A stretch of DNA of 16,626 nt from an uncultured Eubacteriales bacterium (GCA_900544295.1 UQUO01000040.1:1-16626); one strand, 5' to 3'; positions 6,596 through 13,673 are shown, counted from the stretch's first letter. Notes: generated by a model from the letters alone, not told the origin. A program made the numbers and translations.

Positions 6596-7555
6596 ATGAA
6601 GATCGCAATGATAGGCTCCGGCGCCGCGGGCAGCGTGTTCGCGGCATATCTGCGCCGCGGGGGCGCGGAGCTCTACCTCGTGGACCGCTACAAGGCCCAC
6701 ATGGACAAGATAGCCGCGGAGGGCCTCACCTTCCGCTGCAAGGGCGAGGAATGTGTCCTCACGGGCTTCCACACCGCCGACTGCGCGGCCTGCCTGCCCG
6801 AAATGGACATCGTCATCCTCATGGTCAAGGCCACGCAGACCGACGGCGTCATGCCGGACGTCATGCGCTGCGTCGGGCCGGACACCGTCCTCGTCTCCCT
6901 GCAGAACGGCATAGGCAACGATGAGATCCTAATGAAATATGTCCCCGCCGGACGCATCATGTACGGCGCCGGCGTCATTGGCACGGAGCTCTGCGGGCCG
7001 GGAGTCTGCGTCTCCAAGCCCGAGGACGGCATACAGATGTTCTTCGGCGCGGTGGAGAAGTCCCCGCAGACGGACAGGGCCGGAAAATACCTTGAGGAAT
7101 GCTTTGAGGCCGGCGGCTGCCACGCGAGCTTCGAGGACGACGTGCGCGTCCTGCTCTGGAAAAAGGCCGTCACGAACAGCGGCTACAACGCCGTCTGTGC
7201 CGTGAGCCGCATGCGCCTGCGCTATGTCATGGACAACGACTGGGGCATGAAGCTGCTCATGAACGTCTGGAAAGAGGGCTGCGCCGTTGCCAAGGCCCTC
7301 GGCGTGGGCGACATCTGGCCGCTCATAGAGGCCGACATCGGCAACCTGCGCGAAAATCTCGGCGACTACTACCCCAGCATGGCCCAGGACGCCGTGCTGC
7401 ACCACCGCCAGACTGAGATAAACGTCCTGAACGGCGCCATCGCCCGCTACGGCGAGCGGCTGGGCATACCCACCCCCTACAACAGCGTACTTGCGGACCT
7501 CATCTCCTGCATACAGGACAACTACTCCAACCAGTACGGGATGGAGAACGGTTAA
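6596..7555 (+). CDS. Ketopantoate reductase family dehydrogenase, copy 1
   Basis: The 319-residue product is a full-length member of the PanE/ApbA family, which reduces 2-oxoacids to 2-hydroxyacids. The Rossmann loop GSGAAGS is at 7-13. Catalytic residues match E. coli PanE by motif: Lys190 and Asn194 in WKKAVTN, Ser261 in PSMAQD, and Glu274 in RQTEINVLNG. Strand 2 ends LVD, so Asp30 sits where NAD-type enzymes bind the ribose hydroxyls; this favours NADH over the NADPH used by biosynthetic PanE. No panB, panC or panD is nearby, and a closely related copy follows. A role in branched or other 2-oxoacid metabolism, as for lactic-acid-bacterial D-2-hydroxyacid dehydrogenases of this family, is more likely than pantothenate synthesis. 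The ribosome site TAAGGAG overlaps the GntR stop, 12 nt from the ATG. Ile is often coded by ATA (for example residues 6, 39, 106 and 146). Confidence 0.88.
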   Translation: MKIAMIGSGAAGSVFAAYLRRGGAELYLVDRYKAHMDKIAAEGLTFRCKGEECVLTGFHTADCAACLPEMDIVILMVKATQTDGVMPDVMRCVGPDTVLVSLQNGIGNDEILMKYVPAGRIMYGAGVIGTELCGPGVCVSKPEDGIQMFFGAVEKSPQTDRAGKYLEECFEAGGCHASFEDDVRVLLWKKAVTNSGYNAVCAVSRMRLRYVMDNDWGMKLLMNVWKEGCAVAKALGVGDIWPLIEADIGNLRENLGDYYPSMAQDAVLHHRQTEINVLNGAIARYGERLGIPTPYNSVLADLISCIQDNYSNQYGMENG

Positions 7556-7566
7556 ACTGCGCGCTC

Positions 7567-7584
7567 CGCCCCCGAAAGGGGGCG
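7567..7584 (+). other. GAAA-tetraloop hairpin between the two dehydrogenase genes
   Basis: CGCCCCC (7567-7573) pairs with GGGGGCG (7578-7584) around a GAAA tetraloop, 12 nt after the stop of copy 1. No T-tract follows, so it is not a typical terminator. An intercistronic hairpin of this kind may stabilise or process the mRNA and set different levels for the two copies. Confidence 0.5.
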
Positions 7585-7630
7585 ATAACCACATACAGCG
7601 GCATCAATAAGCATAGGAGGAAGAGAAATA

Positions 7631-8608
7631 ATGAAAATCGCAATGGTAGGTTCCGGCGCTGCCGGCAGCGTGTTCGCCAGCTATCTCCGCGCGGGCGGGG
7701 CTGACATGACCCTCGTTGACCCCTACAAGGCCCACATGGACAAGGTCGCGAAGGACGGCATGAAGTTTACCATCTATCCCGACAAGACCACCATCCTTAC
7801 CGGCTTCAAGACCGCTTATTCTGCCGACGACATCGGCATTATGGACATAGTTATCTTCATGACCAAGGCCAACCAGCTTGAGAGCGCCATCCAGGGCGCC
7901 AAGCCCTGCATCGGCCCGAACACCGTGCTCGTCTCCCTGATAAACGGCCTGGGCAACGACGACAAGCTGCTCAAGTACTACCCCGCCTCCCGCTGCATGG
8001 TCGGCTCCGGCGTCATCGGCACCGCGCTCGACGGCCCCGGCGGCTGCATCTCCACCCCCAGCGAAGGCGTCATCATGAACTTCGGCGCGCTGGAGAACAA
8101 CGAGCTCACCATCGCCGCCGGCAAGTATATGGAGGAGTGCTTCAACAAGGGCGACTGCGAGGCCGTCTTCCGTGAGGACGTGCTGCCCTTCATCTGGAAG
8201 AAGGTCATCGTGAACTGCACCGTCAACACCGTCTGCGCCGTCACCCGCCTGAAGATAGGCTACGTCGAGAACAACCCCTACGGCAAGAAGCTCTTCCACA
8301 ACGTCATCCGCGAGTGCTGCGCCGTCGCCGAGCACAAGGGCGTCCACATCGACCCGGACGAGTTCATCCGCGTTGACCACCAGCACATCATCGACAACAT
8401 CAGCGACTACTACCCCAGCATGGCCCAGGATATGCTCTACAAGAAGCTGCGCACCGAGGTCGATACCCTGACCGGCACCATCAGCGACTACGGCAAGCAG
8501 TTCAACGTCCCCACCCCGACCTGCGACGTGCTCAGCGACATCGTCCGCTGCGTCCAGGACAACTACGACAACCAGTACGGCGAGAAAAACGGCGCCGTCA
8601 ACGCCTGA
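7631..8608 (+). CDS. Ketopantoate reductase family dehydrogenase, copy 2
   Basis: This 325-residue paralogue of the preceding gene shares 32 of its first 40 residues with it, and also the YYPSMAQD and DNY.NQYG motifs near the C-terminus. GSGAAGS (7-13) binds the dinucleotide; Asp30 again ends strand 2 and favours NAD(H). Lys191, Asn195, Ser263 and Glu276 match the PanE active site. The central substrate-facing part differs more from copy 1, so the two may differ in substrate or form a mixed dimer. A strong AGGAGG lies 10 nt before the ATG. Ile is nearly always ATC here, with ATA only at 73, 104 and 209, unlike copy 1, which suggests higher expression. It probably interconverts a 2-oxoacid and a 2-hydroxyacid next to the Kor complex; the exact substrate is unknown. 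Confidence 0.88.
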   Translation: MKIAMVGSGAAGSVFASYLRAGGADMTLVDPYKAHMDKVAKDGMKFTIYPDKTTILTGFKTAYSADDIGIMDIVIFMTKANQLESAIQGAKPCIGPNTVLVSLINGLGNDDKLLKYYPASRCMVGSGVIGTALDGPGGCISTPSEGVIMNFGALENNELTIAAGKYMEECFNKGDCEAVFREDVLPFIWKKVIVNCTVNTVCAVTRLKIGYVENNPYGKKLFHNVIRECCAVAEHKGVHIDPDEFIRVDHQHIIDNISDYYPSMAQDMLYKKLRTEVDTLTGTISDYGKQFNVPTPTCDVLSDIVRCVQDNYDNQYGEKNGAVNA

Positions 8609-8655
8609 CACATTCCCGGCAGAGGCTTGCCCCGCCTGAGTAAACGGAGGAAATG

Positions 8656-9363
8656 ATGAAAGAGGTCATAGTTCTCATAGGCAACTACGGCTCCGGAAAG
8701 ACGGAGCTGGCGTTAAACTTTGCCTTCCAGGCCGCGCGCGCGGGCAAAAAGGTCGAGCTCATTGACCTCGACATGGTCAACACCTACTTCCGGCTCACGG
8801 ACAGGGGCAACCTCATAAAATCCCGGGAGATAAGGCTCGTATCCCCCAACTTTGTACACTCGAGCGTGGAGACGCTCTCCCTCCCGGCGGAGGTTGCCTC
8901 CGCCTTTGCGCTGGACTGGGACACGGTCATCTTCGACGTCGGCGGCGACCCCGCCGGAGCCACGGCGCTCGGCCGCTACCATGAGGACTTTGCAGCCCTG
9001 CCCGAGGGCAGTCTGCAGGTCCTCAACGTGGTGAACACCCGCCGTCCGATGGCCGGCACCCCGGAAAAGCTCATCTCTCTCATGGAGGGCATGGAGCGCC
9101 ATTCGCGCCAGAAAGTTTCCGGCTTTGTGAACAACACCAATCTCGCCCGCATGGCCTGCCCGGAGGACCTCCGGGACGGTTACGAGGTAATACGCGAGGC
9201 CTCGATACGCTCCGGGGTACCCGTGCTGTATACGACGGGCAGGCCCGACCTGCTGGAGGGCTTCCTCCGCGAGGGGCACGACCCTGCCTATATCGGCACC
9301 CCCATGCCCATCGAGACCTTCATGCACAGGGATTGGGAGACCTTCACAAAGGAGGGCCTGTGA
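8656..9363 (+). CDS. SIMIBI-like P-loop NTPase linked to korDABC
   Basis: The 235-residue protein starts with a Walker A loop, GNYGSGKT (9-16). Next comes KKVELIDLDMVNTYFR (31-46), like the strand and acidic pair of MinD/ParA/CooC-type ATPases. VIFDVGGDPAGA (91-102) is in the Walker B/switch position. LNVVNTRRP and GFVNNTN resemble base-recognition strands of this fold. There is no CxxC pair, so it is not a NifH-like Fe-S ATPase. I do not recognise a characterised family. Two ATGs are adjacent; the second (8656) is chosen because GGAGG lies 5 nt from it but only 2 nt from the first (8653). It stands between the dehydrogenases and the Kor genes in one transcription direction. A role in assembling or controlling the oxidoreductase is possible but is inferred only from the neighbourhood. 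Confidence 0.8.
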   Translation: MKEVIVLIGNYGSGKTELALNFAFQAARAGKKVELIDLDMVNTYFRLTDRGNLIKSREIRLVSPNFVHSSVETLSLPAEVASAFALDWDTVIFDVGGDPAGATALGRYHEDFAALPEGSLQVLNVVNTRRPMAGTPEKLISLMEGMERHSRQKVSGFVNNTNLARMACPEDLRDGYEVIREASIRSGVPVLYTTGRPDLLEGFLREGHDPAYIGTPMPIETFMHRDWETFTKEGL

Positions 9364-9460
9364 CGCGCCGGTGTGCCGCGTCAACATCTGTTCAGGAAGG
9401 CGTGATGCAAGAAAAACTGCGTCGGGAAACTCATTATTATTCATGAAATGAGGTAAAAGC

Positions 9461-9670
9461 ATGGTTAAACTCACGATCAACGAAGAACGCTGCAAGGGCT
9501 GCGGTCTCTGCGTCAGGGCCTGCCCCAAAAAGCTCTTGCAGATCTCGAAAACCAAGCTCAACGCCAAAGGCTATCACCCGGCCGAGATGACCGACATTTC
9601 GGCCTGCATCGCCTGCGCGTCCTGCGCCCGCACATGTCCGGATGTGGTCATCCACATTGAGAAGGAATAG
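9461..9670 (+). CDS. korD: 2-oxoacid:ferredoxin oxidoreductase, delta (2x[4Fe-4S]) subunit
   Basis: This 69-residue protein is a two-cluster bacterial ferredoxin. The first motif is Cys11-x2-Cys14-x2-Cys17-x3-Cys21-Pro and the second is Cys49-x2-Cys52-x2-Cys55-x3-Cys59-Pro. It carries electrons from the thiamine-bound intermediate on the beta subunit to soluble ferredoxin. GAGGT lies 9 nt before the ATG. It is the first of four linked subunit genes; korA begins 12 bp later, with its ribosome site overlapping this stop. The 97 bp upstream (9364-9460) shows no gene and no convincing promoter. The start MVKLTINEERCKGCG is typical of KorD/VorD subunits. Confidence 0.92.
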   Translation: MVKLTINEERCKGCGLCVRACPKKLLQISKTKLNAKGYHPAEMTDISACIACASCARTCPDVVIHIEKE

Positions 9671-9682
9671 GAGGAACTAGAT

Positions 9683-10759
9683 ATGGCATTGACTCTTATG
9701 AAGGGCAGCGAAGCCATAGCTGAAGCCGCGATCCGCGCCGGCTGCCGCTACTTCTTCGGCTACCCGATAACCCCTCAGACGGAGATACCCGAGTACATGT
9801 CCGCGCGCATGCCTGAGATCGGCGGCTGCTTCCTGCAGGCCGAGAGCGAGGTCGGCGCCATCAACATGGTCTACGGCGCTGCCGGCACCGGCGCGCGCGT
9901 CCTCACCAGCTCCTCCTCCCCCGGCGTGTCCCTCAAGCAGGAGGGCATCAGCTACATAGCCGCCTCCGAGCTGCCCTGCGTCATCATGAACGTCATGCGC
10001 GGCGGCCCCGGCCTCGGCTCCATCCAGGCCGGCCAGGGCGACTACTTCCAGGCCACCAAGGGCGGCGGCCACGGTGATTACCGTCTCGTCGTCTTCGCCC
10101 CCGCCTCCGTGCAGGAGGCCATCGACCTCATGGAGGTCGCTTTCGACACCGCCGACAAATACCGCAACCCCGTCATGGTCGTCGCGGACGGCATGATCTG
10201 CCAGATGATGGAGCCCGTCGTCCTCCCCGAGATGAATGAGTACGTCATCGACTACGAGAAGAAGCCCTGGGCCGCCAACGGTCACGGCGCCAAGGATAAG
10301 CCCAGCCGCGCCATCATCAACAGCCTGTATATCACCGTCGAGGAGCTTGACAGCCTCAATGAGCGCCTGCAGGCCACCTACCGTGAAATAGAAAAGAACG
10401 AGGTCCGTTTCGAGGCCTACAACATGGAGAACGCTGAGATAATCGTCACCGCCTTCGGCACCGTGGCGCGTATCTGCAAGTCCGCCATCGACGACCTGAA
10501 GGAAGAGGGCTTCAACGTCGGGCTCATCAGGCCCATCACGCTCTGGCCCTTCCCGTACAAGGCCCTGCACGACGCCGCCGTCGCGCCGGGAGTCAAGGCC
10601 GTTCTCGACGTCGAGCTCAACGCCGGCCAGATGCTGGAGGACGTGAAGCTCGCCGTGAACGGGGAGCAGAAGGTCGATTTCTTCGGCCACTACGGCAGCC
10701 ACATGCCGACGCCTGAGGAGATCAAAGAAAAGCTGCTCAGCATGAGGGAGGTACTGTAA
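9683..10759 (+). CDS. korA: 2-oxoacid:ferredoxin oxidoreductase, alpha subunit (KorA/VorB type)
   Basis: The 358-residue product matches the alpha subunit of four-subunit 2-oxoacid:ferredoxin oxidoreductases, which decarboxylate a 2-oxoacid with CoA to give acyl-CoA, CO2 and reduced ferredoxin. The FGYPITPQTE motif is at 25-34. The AESEVGAI segment (53-60) has the glutamates that activate the thiamine ring, and GGGHGDY is at 127-133. Domain I covers about 1-190 and the transketolase-C-like domain II about 250-345. AGGAGG (9669-9674) lies 8 nt from the ATG. The stop overlaps the korB start by one base. Proteins of this length are annotated as 2-oxoglutarate, 2-oxoisovalerate (VorB) or general 2-oxoacid enzymes. 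The sequence alone does not fix the substrate. The adjacent PanE-like dehydrogenases favour branched or similar acids, by inference. Confidence 0.92.
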   Translation: MALTLMKGSEAIAEAAIRAGCRYFFGYPITPQTEIPEYMSARMPEIGGCFLQAESEVGAINMVYGAAGTGARVLTSSSSPGVSLKQEGISYIAASELPCVIMNVMRGGPGLGSIQAGQGDYFQATKGGGHGDYRLVVFAPASVQEAIDLMEVAFDTADKYRNPVMVVADGMICQMMEPVVLPEMNEYVIDYEKKPWAANGHGAKDKPSRAIINSLYITVEELDSLNERLQATYREIEKNEVRFEAYNMENAEIIVTAFGTVARICKSAIDDLKEEGFNVGLIRPITLWPFPYKALHDAAVAPGVKAVLDVELNAGQMLEDVKLAVNGEQKVDFFGHYGSHMPTPEEIKEKLLSMREVL

Positions 10760-11502
10760 TGGCCGTTGTATTTGAAAAGACCAAAATGCTCACCGACACC
10801 GTGTTCCACTACTGCCCCGGCTGCAACCACGGCATAGCCCACAGGCTCGTCGGTGAGGCGATCGAGGAGCTCGGTCTGTCCGACAACGTCATCGGCGTCG
10901 CGCCGGTCGGATGTTCCGTTTTCGCGTATAACTACTTCAACTGCGACATGTACGAGGCCGCGCACGGCCGCGCCCCCGCCGTCGCCACCGGCATCAAGCG
11001 CGTCCACACCGGCACCTGCGTATTCACCTACCAGGGCGACGGCGACCTCGCCTCCATAGGCACCAACGAGATCGTCCACGCCGCCCACAGGGGCGAGAAG
11101 CTCACCGTCATCTTCATCAACAACGCCATCTACGGCATGACCGGCGGCCAGATGGCCCCCACCACGCTCGTCGGCCAGAAGACCACCACCAGCCCCTACG
11201 GCCGCAGCGAGGAGTGGTCCGGCGCGCCCATCAAGGTCTGCGAGATGCTCTCCCAGATCCCCGGCACTTACTATGCCGAGCGCGTCGCCCTCAACACCAC
11301 CGCCAACATCCTCAAGGCCAAGAAGGCCATCACCAAGGCCTTCAAGTACCAGATGGAGGGCCACGGCCTGAGCATCGTCGAGGTGCTCTCCACCTGCCCG
11401 ACCAACTGGGGCATGAGCCCGGTCGAGGCTCTGAAGTGGCTTGAGGACAACATGATCCCGTACTACCCGCTGGGAGTCTACAAGGATAAGGGGGCCGAGT
11501 AA
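10759..11502 (+). CDS. korB: 2-oxoacid:ferredoxin oxidoreductase, beta (thiamine-binding) subunit
   Basis: This 247-residue subunit binds thiamine diphosphate and Mg2+. The motif GDGDLASIGTNEI (93-105), with NNAIYGMTGGQ (121-131), provides the diphosphate and metal ligands. CPGCNHG (19-25) and APVGCSV (48-54) are the usual N-terminal blocks, contributing some of the cysteines for the internal [4Fe-4S] cluster. GIKRVHTG (78-85) is also typical. The ATG overlaps the korA stop as TAATG, which points to translational coupling and equal stoichiometry. The length is normal for the short KorB-type subunit. It forms the catalytic core with KorA in the cytoplasm. Confidence 0.94.
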   Translation: MAVVFEKTKMLTDTVFHYCPGCNHGIAHRLVGEAIEELGLSDNVIGVAPVGCSVFAYNYFNCDMYEAAHGRAPAVATGIKRVHTGTCVFTYQGDGDLASIGTNEIVHAAHRGEKLTVIFINNAIYGMTGGQMAPTTLVGQKTTTSPYGRSEEWSGAPIKVCEMLSQIPGTYYAERVALNTTANILKAKKAITKAFKYQMEGHGLSIVEVLSTCPTNWGMSPVEALKWLEDNMIPYYPLGVYKDKGAE

Positions 11503-11506
11503 TAAT

Positions 11507-12055
11507 ATGAAAGAACAGTGCATATTCGCCGGTTTCGGCGGACAGGGCATGCTCCTCATCGGCAAGTTCCTTGCCGAGGCCGGCATGGAGTCCGGCAAGC
11601 ACGTCTCCTGGCTGCCCAGCTATGGCCCTGAGATGCGCGGCGGCACCGCCAACTGCTCCGTCGTCGTCTCCGACAAGCCCGTCGCCTCTCCGCTCATCTC
11701 CGTGGCGGACACCGTCCTCGCCATGAACCTGCCCTCCATGCTCAAGTTCCAGAGCGAGGTCAAGCCGGGCGGCCTGCTGCTCGTCAACAGCAGCATCATC
11801 GACGAGAAGTCCAACCGCGACGACTGCGACGTCGTCTACGTCCCCTGCAACCACATCGCTGAGGAGATCGGCAACCCCAAGGGCGCCAACGTCGTTTTCC
11901 TGGGCGCGTATGTCGCCAAGAAGCCCGACGTCATCGACGAGGAGACCATCATCGAGGCCATCCGCGTCGAGCTCGGCGAGAAGAAGGCCCGCTTCCTTGA
12001 AGGCAACATCAAGGCCCTCAAGGCCGGCATGGAGTATGTCCGGAACCTGGGCTGA
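11507..12055 (+). CDS. korC: 2-oxoacid:ferredoxin oxidoreductase, gamma subunit
   Basis: The 182-residue product has the gamma-subunit start IFAGFGGQGM (6-15), followed by the conserved LPSYGPEMRGGTANC (42-56) and VVVSDKPVASP blocks. The fold is thought to bind CoA and help close the active site. The ATG is 4 bp after the korB stop and lacks a strong ribosome site of its own, which fits coupling. A terminator follows 19 bp after the stop, so this is the last gene of the cluster. All four subunits (D, A, B, C) are present and look intact. Confidence 0.93.
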   Translation: MKEQCIFAGFGGQGMLLIGKFLAEAGMESGKHVSWLPSYGPEMRGGTANCSVVVSDKPVASPLISVADTVLAMNLPSMLKFQSEVKPGGLLLVNSSIIDEKSNRDDCDVVYVPCNHIAEEIGNPKGANVVFLGAYVAKKPDVIDEETIIEAIRVELGEKKARFLEGNIKALKAGMEYVRNLG

Positions 12056-12073
12056 TCGAGCCAGACCCACGCA

Positions 12074-12101
12074 CCCCGGCCCCAATGGGGCCGGGGTTTT
12101 T
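12074..12101 (+). terminator. Terminator of the korDABC cluster
   Basis: CCCCGGCCCC (12074-12083) pairs with GGGGCCGGGG (12087-12096) around AAT, followed by five T (12097-12101). It is a canonical intrinsic terminator 19 bp after korC. Confidence 0.93.
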
Positions 12102-12121
12102 GTATGCCAGGCGCAAAAAGC

Positions 12122-12256
12122 AAGGGGGGCCCCCGGCGAGGGTCCCCCCTTTGACCCCCTCCTGCGCTTCTTTGGGGATCGAGTATTCCGCGCGCTGCGG
12201 CGCGCGGCCAGGGGCGCGGCCCCTGGACCCCGCCCGCTTTTTTGTAAAAAAGCGGG
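12122..12256. repeat. Mosaic of hairpin repeats between converging genes
   Basis: Four hairpins fill the gap between korC and the TRIC gene. They are 12122-12133 with 12140-12151 (one mismatch, loop CGGCGA), CCGCGCGC (12188-12195) with 12200-12207, CCAGGGGC (12208-12215) with GCCCCTGG (12219-12226), and CCCGCTTTTTT (12233-12243) with AAAAAAGCGGG (12246-12256). The first shares the core CCCCCGGCGAGGGT with the hairpin at the right window end. The last may act as the terminator of the minus-strand TRIC gene, although its T-run is inside the stem. Units of this kind are dispersed intergenic repeats; no gene is visible in the gap. Confidence 0.65.
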
Positions 12257-12267
12257 GCAAAAAACTT

Positions 12268-12921
12268 TTAAACCTCAGGGCGCTCAGTACTCCGCTCGAC
12301 GCGGGCGTGGGGGAGGTTCCAGTGGAAATACGCGGAGAGGAAGCGGAGGGCGACTACGCTGAGCATGCCCGCCACGACGGAGACGCTCTCACCTGCCAGG
12401 GGTTGGAGGAGGACGCAGACTATGGCGCCAAGCAGCGACGCGCAGGCGTAGACGTGTTTTACGAAGATATAGGGCGTGTCGCCGGCCAGCACGTCGCGCA
12501 GGACGCCGCCGCCCACGCCGGTCACTACGCCGACGAAGATGAGCAGGAACGCCCCGTCCTGTCCCGCCTCCAGCGCCGCGCCGACGCCCGTCACGGTGAA
12601 GGCCCCGAGGCCGAGGCTGTCCATCACCAGCATTGCAAGGTCATAAAACTGGTGCCTTCCCTCGAACCAGCCGCGGCGGGCCACGATGAAAACCGCTATC
12701 GCCGTCGCCACGGCGAGGCCGGCGTATATGGGGTCCTGGAAGGTCCTCGGCGGCGTGCTGCCGAGGATGAGGTCGCGGATGACTCCGCCGCCCACGGCTG
12801 TCGTCAGGCCCAGTATGGCCACGCCGAAGATGTCCATGTTCTTGCGTACGCCCGTCATCGCGCCCGAGGCCGCGAAGGCCAGGGTGCCGATGAGCTCCAG
12901 CACAAAGATGAGCGTATCCAA
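12268..12921 (-). CDS. TRIC/UPF0126 family membrane protein (YadS/YicG type)
   Basis: The 217-residue product has seven hydrophobic segments arranged as two UPF0126 repeats. Each repeat carries the signature GGGxxRDxLxGxxP: GGGVIRDLILGSTPP at 44-58 and GGGVLRDVLAGDTP at 137-150. Bacterial homologues fold as trimeric intracellular cation (TRIC) channels with K+ or Na+ conductance; other members have been linked to small-molecule uptake. The start is TTG at 12921, preceded by GGGGGAGGG. The next Met lies inside the first helix, so TTG is favoured. It begins 2 bp after the stop of the metallo-beta-lactamase-fold gene, so the two are probably cotranscribed. The charged tail (about 205-217) is not conserved. 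Function in this cell is unknown. Confidence 0.9.
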   Translation of the reverse strand: MDTLIFVLELIGTLAFAASGAMTGVRKNMDIFGVAILGLTTAVGGGVIRDLILGSTPPRTFQDPIYAGLAVATAIAVFIVARRGWFEGRHQFYDLAMLVMDSLGLGAFTVTGVGAALEAGQDGAFLLIFVGVVTGVGGGVLRDVLAGDTPYIFVKHVYACASLLGAIVCVLLQPLAGESVSVVAGMLSVVALRFLSAYFHWNLPHARVERSTERPEV

Positions 12922-12923
12922 GC

Positions 12924-13556
12924 CTAGTCCCTCCCCCGAGCCTCCGGCGGCGCGAAAAGCGCAACCTGCGCCGGGGTCTGTTCGTCAAAGCCCATGCCGC
13001 CCTCATAGCGCCGCACGGGCCTGTCCGTAAAGAGGCTCGTGAACTCCTCGACCGGCCTCAGCCGCCGGTTCCCCAGCCCGCCGCCTCCGTAGTGCATGGG
13101 CAGCACCAGCCGCGCTCCCGAGGCCAGGCAGAGCTCATAGGCGGCGTACGGCTCAATGGTGAGAATGCCGCCCGCCGGGGCCATTATGGCGTCGCAGCCC
13201 GAGATGCGCTCCAGCTGCTCCGGCGTCAGGCGGCAGCCCAGGTCGCCCAGGTGGACGAGCTTCAGGCCCTCCGCCTTCAGGATGTGGATGCGGTTCTCCC
13301 CGCGCAGCCGCCCGCCCATGACGTCGTGAAAACTGTCAAGGGTCTCGACTTCAAAGGGGTCGTGAGCGCCGTGCCGCAGGCTCACGGCCTCGGTCCAGCC
13401 GTGGCCGTAATGGCCGTGGCTGCACAGCACCGCATCAGCCTCAAGGTCCAGCTCCGGATAGCCGCACAGCTCCCTGTGGCAATAGGGGTCCAGCACCAGG
13501 GAAAAGCCGCCGGAAACGAGCTCGAAACAGGAATGGCCATGCCAGATAATTTCCAT
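12924..13556 (-). CDS. UlaG-like metallo-beta-lactamase-fold protein with altered metal motif
   Basis: This 210-residue protein belongs to the MBL fold, UlaG-like branch. It begins MEIIWHGHSCFEL, typical of the group. Metal-site residues are His47, His49 and His52 in SHGHYGH, His77 in DSFHD, Asp105 in HLGDLG, and His155 in MHYGG. The canonical HxHxDH motif reads H-G-H-Y-G-H here: the codon is GGC where Asp would be GAC. Loss of this Asp should weaken the second metal site. The start is the ATG at 13556, after GGGGAGG; the open frame extends 33 codons upstream, but that part is not family-like. It is followed 2 bp later by the TRIC gene and diverges from the lysozyme gene. Substrate unknown; a hydrolase of a phosphate or lactone ester is the family expectation. 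Confidence 0.85.
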   Translation of the reverse strand: MEIIWHGHSCFELVSGGFSLVLDPYCHRELCGYPELDLEADAVLCSHGHYGHGWTEAVSLRHGAHDPFEVETLDSFHDVMGGRLRGENRIHILKAEGLKLVHLGDLGCRLTPEQLERISGCDAIMAPAGGILTIEPYAAYELCLASGARLVLPMHYGGGGLGNRRLRPVEEFTSLFTDRPVRRYEGGMGFDEQTPAQVALFAPPEARGRD

Positions 13557-13614
13557 CAAAAACCTCCCCAGGCCCCACCTGCACTGCCGCTCGGAGCCAT
13601 TTGAAGCTAAAAAG

Positions 13615-13643
13615 TTGAAATCCTTCCCCACCTGTGCTAAAAT
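13615..13643 (+). promoter_or_regulatory. Promoter of the SLH-lysozyme gene
   Basis: TTGAAA (13615-13620) and TAAAAT (13638-13643) are 17 bp apart, and TGC just before the -10 makes it an extended -10 promoter. AAGGAG (13662-13667) lies 6 nt before the ATG at 13674. No equally clear minus-strand promoter was found for the MBL-fold gene. Confidence 0.75.
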
Positions 13644-13673
13644 ATAAGGTACCACAGCAGCAAGGAGACAGAC

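Noticed and set aside
6596..8608. Assignment of either dehydrogenase as panE of pantothenate synthesis
   Set aside because: There are no pan genes nearby, two copies occur in tandem, the residue ending strand 2 is of NAD type, and they are linked to the kor genes.
9677..12085. Long minus-strand frames opposite korA, korB and korC
   Set aside because: They are antisense shadows of strongly conserved Kor subunits and contain no recognisable domain.
12102..12267. CRISPR array from repeated GC-rich segments
   Set aside because: The hairpins differ from each other, with no regular repeat and spacer lengths and no cas genes.
13557..13655. 33-codon N-terminal extension of the MBL-fold gene
   Set aside because: The upstream residues do not resemble the family, and a good GGGGAGG site precedes the ATG at 13556.
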